This document shows, in pieces, positions 33,176 through 37,878 of a DNA stretch of 37,878 nt. The stretch comes from RGIG8748 sp045646525. Its GTDB lineage: Bacteria > Bacillota > Clostridia > UMGS1810. The stretch is from assembly GCA_045646525.1 (NCBI GenBank), contig JAZRKX010000025.1:1-37878 (forward strand), given 5' to 3'. The stretch's first letter is position 1, and every line of letters begins with the position of its first letter. A program made the translations under genes and the position numbers. Under the pieces are notes generated by a model. That model saw nothing but the letters and a program-made list of their open reading frames with translations. It did not search any database and was not told the DNA's origin.

Positions 33176-34840
33176 TCAAAAGAACAAATTCTCAATTAAC
33201 GCATCGTTGGTTTTGGCATCTTTTAAAAGCTCTGTGATGTTCAGAGTCAAATATCTTTTGCCATTGTACTTTTTGTCCGTATTATCATGGTAGCCCACTG
33301 AAATATACTTGTCTCTGAAATATGCGGACAGTCTTTTCGAAGATATATTCTGTCTGAATTTATCCGTCAATTTCTTTCCGAAAAGGCTATTGGTAATATA
33401 AATAAAATTACCCTTTCTGAAGCAATCCGATCCCTTTTCTCCGAGACATATTTCTTTATTGTTAAGCATAGTAATTAGCTCATTTGAAAAATTGATTTCT
33501 TTAATTTCTCCTGCTTCTATTTCGCAGAGAATAGCATTCTGTTTTTCAAAGACATCTTTCAAGTAGCTTTCAAACTGTTCTGTTAACAATTCGCTGTTTA
33601 ACTCAATACCGATGGTCAAGGCATAATCAACATATACGCCAAAAACAAACTTCATCAGAAAAAACTGTTCGTATAGTCTTTCGAAATTACCCACATGCTT
33701 GTACGAACTCATTCTGAATAAAGAATATTCTGCCTTTAGTTTTGATACCGTTTCATCATAGTGTTCAGCCAGCCACTTTATAAAGTAATAATAAAAGGTC
33801 GAAAGTGCTAAAGGATTTTTCTGACATTGTGCAAGCCTTTCACTGTTTATGGGCTTGCTGACATTTAGAAGCATTATTCTTCCTACATCTGATTTACTTT
33901 TAATGAGGTACTCTGCTGTTGTTATAATCTGACAATTTATCGCAAAAGAAGTTCGTGCGGTATTCCTCGAAGAGTTATCCGCAAAATTTCGAATGATGTT
34001 TCTCACATGGGACTCGTATTGTCTTCTGAGTCTTGAGTCTTGTTCGCGATAAATATCATCAAGAAGAAAATTCGAGTCTTTTAAAGCTTCCGATATCTCC
34101 TCAATTTTAAAATTAGTGCTGCTCACACGCATAGATGTAACTGATGTATCACTGTGGAGCTTACTACGATTGTACATTGATGTACATAGCTTTGCGGTAG
34201 TTGTTTTTCTGCTTTGAGAGTTGCCCCTTATGTACACAACACAAGGTATTCTGATATCGGCATCTAAGATAAGCTGTCGCATAATACCCATTAATCCGCT
34301 TACAAACAAAACACTTGTGATGTGAGGCTCTATATTGATAATTTTGAAAGAATACTCAAAAGCTTCTTCCTCGGACATATCATCAACCTCAAGTTTGTAT
34401 TTCTGCGACAGAATATCAGAAATAGCATAATCAGAGGGAGATATATCGCCTATCAAAGTATCTCCTGCACAATAGCAGTGTTTTTCTCCTATACATCTCC
34501 ATCCAAGCTTGTCAAACAAATAAATTTCTTTGACATCAGCCTCTTTGGCCTGGCTTTTTATGTAATGAGCCATTTCTTTAGCTGCAGTGGAAACGGTAGG
34601 TGATAACAGAAGGGTATCATCTATATCTGTATAATCCAACTTTTCCAGCTCTGAGGGAATAACATCTCTTAAAAAAATCTCTTCTCCATTATTAAACTCA
34701 AGTTCATACTTTTTAACCGTTTCCGTTTCTGTTATATATTTCTTTACCACGTTCAGAGTAACAATAAAATTTGCGATAGGAGTATGACCTGACATAAGAG
34801 CTAATTTTCCATCTATAATATCTGCATAATACTCTTTCAT
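33176..34840 (-). CDS. DUF927-like P-loop ATPase of an integrated element
   Basis: The 554-aa protein looks like the DUF927/helicase-related ATPases of plasmids and integrative elements, presumed to act in element replication. A central ATPase is clear: Walker A GNSQSRKTT (206-214) after a VVYIR strand, and Walker B NFLLDDIYRE with Asp261-Asp262, followed by an RNIIRNFADNSSR arginine-rich stretch and QIITTAEYLI, a sensor-like strand. Position seven of the P-loop is Arg211 instead of the invariant Gly, which should disturb it unless compensated. The N-terminal 180 residues may be an oligomerisation or substrate domain, and the C-terminal 150 residues look like a winged-helix. It overlaps the upstream small gene by four bases. 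Identification is moderate. Confidence 0.6.
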   Translation of the reverse strand: MKEYYADIIDGKLALMSGHTPIANFIVTLNVVKKYITETETVKKYELEFNNGEEIFLRDVIPSELEKLDYTDIDDTLLLSPTVSTAAKEMAHYIKSQAKEADVKEIYLFDKLGWRCIGEKHCYCAGDTLIGDISPSDYAISDILSQKYKLEVDDMSEEEAFEYSFKIINIEPHITSVLFVSGLMGIMRQLILDADIRIPCVVYIRGNSQSRKTTTAKLCTSMYNRSKLHSDTSVTSMRVSSTNFKIEEISEALKDSNFLLDDIYREQDSRLRRQYESHVRNIIRNFADNSSRNTARTSFAINCQIITTAEYLIKSKSDVGRIMLLNVSKPINSERLAQCQKNPLALSTFYYYFIKWLAEHYDETVSKLKAEYSLFRMSSYKHVGNFERLYEQFFLMKFVFGVYVDYALTIGIELNSELLTEQFESYLKDVFEKQNAILCEIEAGEIKEINFSNELITMLNNKEICLGEKGSDCFRKGNFIYITNSLFGKKLTDKFRQNISSKRLSAYFRDKYISVGYHDNTDKKYNGKRYLTLNITELLKDAKTNDALIENLFF

Positions 34841-35181
34841 ATGACACCATCCTCTCCAAAAATATCTCTTGCAAGCTGTTTTCTCTTGGTAGCGTTATCG
34901 CAATTTATAAGCTCTGCAAGCTTGCTTTTTTGTTGCGCTTTCTTCACTTTTTTAAGATCATCTTCCAGTTCTGAAAGCTTCTTTTCCATCTTCTTGATTT
35001 TCTTTGTCTTTGGTGTTTGGCTTTTATAATGCTTTTTAAACTTTTTCCTTAACTTTTTGTAAATTTCTTTGATTTCGTATTCATAAGCACCGGCACCGAA
35101 TACGGCATTTCTTACCTCCTCGTAATCCATTTCATCTCTTTCGTCATCTTTGGTTGAGATGAACTCGTATTCTTTTGACAT
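34837..35181 (-). CDS. Charged coiled-coil protein of the integrated element, unknown function
   Basis: I do not recognise this 114-aa protein. It has an acidic N-terminus (KDDERDEMDYEEVRNAVFG), then a strongly basic lysine-rich helix (KKLRKKFKKHYKSQTPKTKK) and a coiled coil (MEKKLSELEDDLKKVKKAQQ), and ends with an LARDIFGEDGVI tail. No cysteines suggest a zinc site. AAGGAGG lies seven bases before the ATG. Its stop overlaps the start of the ATPase gene (ATGA), so the two are translated together and probably work together, for example as a DNA-binding or loading partner. That is inference only. It is the first gene behind the leftward strong promoter. Confidence 0.75.
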   Translation of the reverse strand: MSKEYEFISTKDDERDEMDYEEVRNAVFGAGAYEYEIKEIYKKLRKKFKKHYKSQTPKTKKIKKMEKKLSELEDDLKKVKKAQQKSKLAELINCDNATKRKQLARDIFGEDGVI

Positions 35182-35220
35182 AATATTTCCTCCTTAAATT
35201 TTTTATAGCAAAACAAGTGC

Positions 35221-35248
35221 TTGACTTTTAGAATATTTGTGGTATAAT
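35221..35248 (+). promoter_or_regulatory. Strong rightward promoter of the DUF6076-like gene
   Basis: TTGACT (35221-35226), 16-base spacer, TATAAT (35243-35248) preceded by TGG, an extended -10. Predicted start near 35255, giving a 141-nt leader to the TTG start at 35396. It faces the leftward promoter and its transcript runs through it. Confidence 0.82.
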
Positions 35249-35258
35249 AAAAGCATAC

Positions 35259-35378
35259 TATTGCACACTTGTTTGCTGCAGTGGTTATTATAACACCTGA
35301 ATTTACCAAAGTCAACGAGTGAAAATGCATTCAAATAGTGCAATCGAAAGTTTTAAAACGCAAAAATATATTGCACAC
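35259..35378. repeat. Three dispersed ATTGCAC boxes in the facing-promoter region
   Basis: TATTGCACAC occurs at 35259-35268 and again at 35369-35378, exactly 110 bases apart; GTGCAAT, the inverted core, is at 35338-35344. The first box is just downstream of the rightward start and between the two promoters. They are candidate operators for a regulator of the element. Confidence 0.55.
35287..35315 (-). promoter_or_regulatory. Strong leftward promoter of the coiled-coil/ATPase operon
   Basis: On the minus strand TTGACT (35315-35310), a 17-base spacer and TATAAT (35292-35287), preceded by TGT (extended -10). Predicted start near 35280, so its transcript crosses the rightward promoter at 35221-35248. 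Confidence 0.82.
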
Positions 35379-35395
35379 AAAAAGGGCGTGAAAAA

Positions 35396-36283
35396 TTGAA
35401 AGATATATTTGAAATTAAAGGACCGGGAAGCGTTTTTTTCAGTAAAGGTGAATTGATATTTGGAACTCTGGACGGATTTATCGGAAAGCCTGCATACAGC
35501 AAAAATGCGTCGGTATCACAATTTATTGTAGATCTGCTAAATACCGACGAAGATGATATTCCGGATATCGATAATTTGAGAGAATATATAAATTATGCCA
35601 TAGATGTTCTTGATTATCATACAAACTACGGTGACAACTTTTCTAAACTCGATGCGCTCGAAAAACTGACTATTTATACAACTCTTCACGGCACAGAGGA
35701 ACTTATAGATACATATGAAGAATATCTTCCAAATCTTTTAAAAGTAAAAACCTATTACGGTATAATGGGGAAAATTAATGATTTCAGATTATATGATGAT
35801 AATGAAGTTTTTTTGGGTGCTATACAGAAAATGAAAATACCTATTCCTAAAGAAGATTTTTCTGCATACTTTGAAAACATATATCATCTGTTCTTTATTG
35901 TGCTTTACTTATGTATATCTGATAACATTTATATCAAGCGCTGTGCGCACTGCAACAGCTATTTCATACCCAAAAACAGAAATGCAATATATTGTACAAA
36001 TATTGCCAAGAACGAAACCAAGCCCTGCAATAAAATAGGGGCAATTAAAAAATTTGAGATGCAGAAAACATCATCGACTGCGGCATATCGGAAAATAGAA
36101 AACAAAATAAATCTTCGTATAAGTCGCCTTAGAAAAACTTATCCGAGAATGGCAGAAAAACTTACTAAGAACAAGAAAGCTTTTCATGATTTCTGGAAGG
36201 TTTTAAAGGCTAAAGATTTGACCGAAGAAGAGAAAATCAAAGAACTTGATGCTAAATATGCTGAATTGTTTCCGAAAGAGTAG
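35396..36283 (+). CDS. DUF6076-like zinc-ribbon protein of the integrated element
   Basis: The 295-aa protein resembles DUF6076 proteins found next to Tn916-like integrases in Clostridia. The N-terminal 180 residues are mostly helical and acidic. A zinc ribbon then follows: Cys183 and Cys186 (RCAHCNSYFIPKNRN), Cys200 (AIYC) and Cys211 (KPCNKIGA), a CxxC-13-C-10-C spacing. The last 80 residues are helical and basic. The ribbon suggests nucleic acid binding. It could be the regulator acting on the nearby repeats, or a replication factor; function is unknown. The start is TTG 35396, with only AAGGG about ten bases upstream, a weak site. It is transcribed opposite to the ATPase operon. Confidence 0.6.
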   Translation: MKDIFEIKGPGSVFFSKGELIFGTLDGFIGKPAYSKNASVSQFIVDLLNTDEDDIPDIDNLREYINYAIDVLDYHTNYGDNFSKLDALEKLTIYTTLHGTEELIDTYEEYLPNLLKVKTYYGIMGKINDFRLYDDNEVFLGAIQKMKIPIPKEDFSAYFENIYHLFFIVLYLCISDNIYIKRCAHCNSYFIPKNRNAIYCTNIAKNETKPCNKIGAIKKFEMQKTSSTAAYRKIENKINLRISRLRKTYPRMAEKLTKNKKAFHDFWKVLKAKDLTEEEKIKELDAKYAELFPKE

Positions 36284-36325
36284 AGAGTATTCTGAGATGT
36301 TCCATATTTTTAGAAAAATGCAAGC

Positions 36326-36368
36326 TAAGGGGATAAAATATTTAATTTTTGATTAAACCATCCCCTTA
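36326..36368. terminator. Probable bidirectional terminator between convergent genes
   Basis: TAAGGGGAT (36326-36334) pairs perfectly with ATCCCCTTA (36360-36368); inside, TTTAAT (36341-36346) can pair with ATTAAA (36352-36357). The right arm contains the stop codon of the minus-strand replication-like gene. T-tracts on the outside are weak. Confidence 0.5.
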
Positions 36369-37481
36369 AATGGCGTTTTTCGGGATTTGTTTCCAAAATA
36401 CTATTCCTTTATCTTTGGTTTTTATAAATACCCAATTCAATATATCATCATTTACTTTTTCATCTAATATATCAGAAAAAGACGGTATGTATGGAAAATC
36501 AGTATTTGTATATACGGGCGAAAGACCGATGTTTTCAAAGTGTTTTTTCATCCTGTATGCTTTATCGGTTGTGAAATCGTAATTCTCTTTGTTGTTAATA
36601 GCTCTGCGGTAGTTCTTCATGTTCCTGATGCGAACATCTTTACCGCCATATTTCATTTCAAGATATTTATTCTGAAGTCGCTTTGTAAGCATACTTCCAT
36701 CTATCAGAACCTCTTTGAAATATCTTTTTAATGCTTCATTACCGTCACTGGTTATTTGGTATAATATATCAGCCAGATTGTCTATATCAAATATTTCCCC
36801 GATGTATCCTTGCTTTTTGAGTTCCGGTAGTTTAAGAGATGCTTCAAAACGCAACAAACCGTTTGAATTCAATCCAATATCTGTATTATGGTCTTTTAAG
36901 TCCTGCTTTTTATTATATATTTTGGCTTTGACATAATCATTGTAATACATAGATGAATTATCAAGACACCACTTTTTCTTTGCGTTTTCGTCTGGAACAT
37001 AGTTTTTGTACCCATATTTCTTAGAAGAAACTTTTGAAAGTCTGATAACTTCAAGAGTATATTCCTCGCTCGGTGTAATCACATCTTTTGTAATGTCTAC
37101 TCTTGACAACATGATATTACATGATAGGTTTATACCGGATTGTGTTTCTATATGTTTAAAAATGCTTTGTAAAATCTTACAAGCTGAATGTAGCTCGTTT
37201 TTATCTGTAATCCAACCATAGAGCTTTCCAGGATTCAGTAGCTTAAATAAATTGACTATTATTTTAACCTTGTACATCAGGTGCTCTTTATCGTATTTGA
37301 CTTCTTCAGCGTTTCTGTTTGAGATTTGTATCAGAACACCGGTTTTGTTATATTTGTGCATTATATATTTTTTCTCATTGCCTAACCAGACAATATCACT
37401 TTTAAAGCTTTCTTGAAATTTATTCTTATCCTCAAGACTTATATTTGTTTTTAAAGAAATTGTATGTATAAAAGGGTTCAT
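36366..37481 (-). CDS. Putative phage/plasmid replication protein (gene II/X-like)
   Basis: The 371-aa protein is not firmly recognised. It resembles replication proteins of the phage gene II/X or Rep_trans type: a strand NLSCNIMLSRVDITKDV, similar to the RiDlt segment of that family, then VKAKIYNKKQDLKDHNTD (a YxKxxEL-like motif) and LLRFEASLKLPELKKQ, similar to the conserved LRxE stretch. The C-terminal 130 residues are basic. If correct it would nick DNA to start rolling-circle replication of the excised element. ATG 37481 is chosen because AAAGGAG lies upstream; the frame opens at 37565 with an AT-rich, poorly conserved leader. Very AT-rich coding suggests recent acquisition. Confidence 0.42.
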   Translation of the reverse strand: MNPFIHTISLKTNISLEDKNKFQESFKSDIVWLGNEKKYIMHKYNKTGVLIQISNRNAEEVKYDKEHLMYKVKIIVNLFKLLNPGKLYGWITDKNELHSACKILQSIFKHIETQSGINLSCNIMLSRVDITKDVITPSEEYTLEVIRLSKVSSKKYGYKNYVPDENAKKKWCLDNSSMYYNDYVKAKIYNKKQDLKDHNTDIGLNSNGLLRFEASLKLPELKKQGYIGEIFDIDNLADILYQITSDGNEALKRYFKEVLIDGSMLTKRLQNKYLEMKYGGKDVRIRNMKNYRRAINNKENYDFTTDKAYRMKKHFENIGLSPVYTNTDFPYIPSFSDILDEKVNDDILNWVFIKTKDKGIVFWKQIPKNAI

Positions 37482-37744
37482 AAAATCTAGCTCCTTTGGT
37501 TTATTATTTTTACTATACTGTTTAAACCAAATAGAATTATATTGAACTTTTATAACCCTAAACATTTTAGTAATTATAATATCTATTAAGGATATAAGGT
37601 TATTGCCGTCTATACTACTATAAAAACTGCGGATAATATTGAGTTAATATATGATATTAGTATAATATACTATCAAATATTTAATTAAAACGAATTGATA
37701 TACATCTTATCAAATGATAAAGAATTTTTAACATTATAACTATT
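37482..37744. other. AT-rich intergenic region without recognisable gene
   Basis: This stretch between the replication-like gene and the hairpin at 37745 is strongly AT-rich with many TATA-like words (for example TAGTATAATATAC near 37660). No credible coding frame is seen. It could hold the promoter of the replication-like gene or an AT-rich origin; I cannot decide. Confidence 0.5.
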
Positions 37745-37795
37745 AAAAAGAGCAACTGCTCGGATCTCTTAAGATACGGGTAATTGCTCTTTTTT
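37745..37795. terminator. Terminator-like hairpin with branched loop
   Basis: AAAAAGAGCAA (37745-37755) pairs perfectly with TTGCTCTTTTT (37784-37794), followed by T to 37795. The 28-base loop holds ATCT-CTTA-AGAT, and the left arm can alternatively form GAGC-AACT-GCTC (37750-37761). Poly-A and poly-T on the flanks make it bidirectional, unless it is an attenuator. Confidence 0.6.
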
Positions 37796-37807
37796 CATGA
37801 GTATAAA

Positions 37808-37878
37808 TGTTAAACTGAAAATGTACAAAAACGCCAACTCAAAATGTACAATTCTGACAAGTCGCTTTTGAATAGAGT
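37808..37878. mobile_element. Possible end of an IS21-family insertion sequence
   Basis: Starting TGTTAAACTG at 37808, AAAATGTACAA occurs twice (37818-37828 and 37841-37851, 23 bases apart). Repeated AAAATGTACA words near a TGT terminus recall the multiple terminal repeats of IS21-like elements in Clostridia. No transposase is visible because the window ends. Tentative. Confidence 0.35.

Larger units (their letters stand above)
31539..37878. mobile_element. tRNA-Lys-associated integrative element, right end outside window
   Basis: Directly after tRNA-Lys comes a block with a tyrosine integrase reading toward the tRNA, an excisionase-like HTH protein, a DUF927-like ATPase, a charged coiled-coil protein, a DUF6076-like protein and a phage/plasmid replication-like protein. 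It is clearly more AT-rich than the core genes and has none of their pathways. This is the usual make-up of an integrated plasmid-like element, mobilisable element or phage satellite. No conjugation or capsid gene is seen. No second copy of the tRNA 3' end is found, so attR lies beyond base 37878 or was lost. The left boundary is an estimate; the att core likely lies within the tRNA 3' half. Confidence 0.8.

Noticed and set aside
31539..37878. CRISPR array or defence system in the accessory region
   Set aside because: No regularly spaced repeats of 25-40 bases and no cas, restriction or toxin-antitoxin-like gene was recognised.

Overview
The window looks like a chromosomal segment of a Firmicute of class Clostridia. 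The evidence is a division and cell wall (dcw) cluster starting with mraZ-rsmH-ftsL, a SpoVD-like penicillin-binding protein with PASTA repeats, a MurE carrying the meso-DAP motif DNPR, the DUF881/Sbp pair before ftsZ, AGGAGG-type ribosome binding sites and many TTG starts. I cannot name a genus. Base composition is moderate in the core and visibly more AT-rich after about 31.5 kb.

Region 1 (1-24.6 kb, almost all + strand) is core genome. The end of rnc and a terminator precede a promoter followed by a phased array of MraZ-type boxes. Then come mraZ, rsmH, ftsL, a class B PBP, murE, mraY, ftsW, murG, murA, ftsQ, a DUF881 gene, sbp and ftsZ (own promoter). murF, murD, murC, murB and ftsA are absent, so the cluster covers only some steps of precursor synthesis, lipid II formation and septum assembly. 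Downstream, with very short spacings or overlaps, are nrdR, dusB, a NusG-domain-II protein, a Gx transporter, a lipid kinase, a cysteine desulfurase with thiI (tRNA 4-thiouridine), pncC/cinA C-terminal type, recA, recX, rimO, pgsA and a cation efflux protein with a manganese-type metal site. A 23-bp perfect palindrome ends the run.

Region 2 (24.6-31.4 kb) holds a minus-strand double-OB-fold ssDNA-binding protein, a two-gene heterodimeric ABC exporter with one degenerate ATP site, a roughly 250-nt stretch rich in conserved-looking hairpins that I read as a structured non-coding RNA (possibly the raiA motif), a Rossmann/DUF2520 protein and tmcAL.

Region 3 (31.5 kb to the end) begins with tRNA-Lys(CUU) under a perfect consensus promoter. 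Immediately after it lies an AT-rich integrated element: tyrosine integrase reading toward the tRNA, a small excisionase-like HTH protein, a DUF927-like ATPase with an altered P-loop, a charged coiled-coil protein, a DUF6076-like zinc-ribbon protein and a putative phage/plasmid replication protein. Two strong promoters in this element face each other and overlap, a layout seen in lysogeny-type switches. The last 70 bases carry repeats resembling the end of an IS21-family element. The right end of the integrated element lies outside the window.
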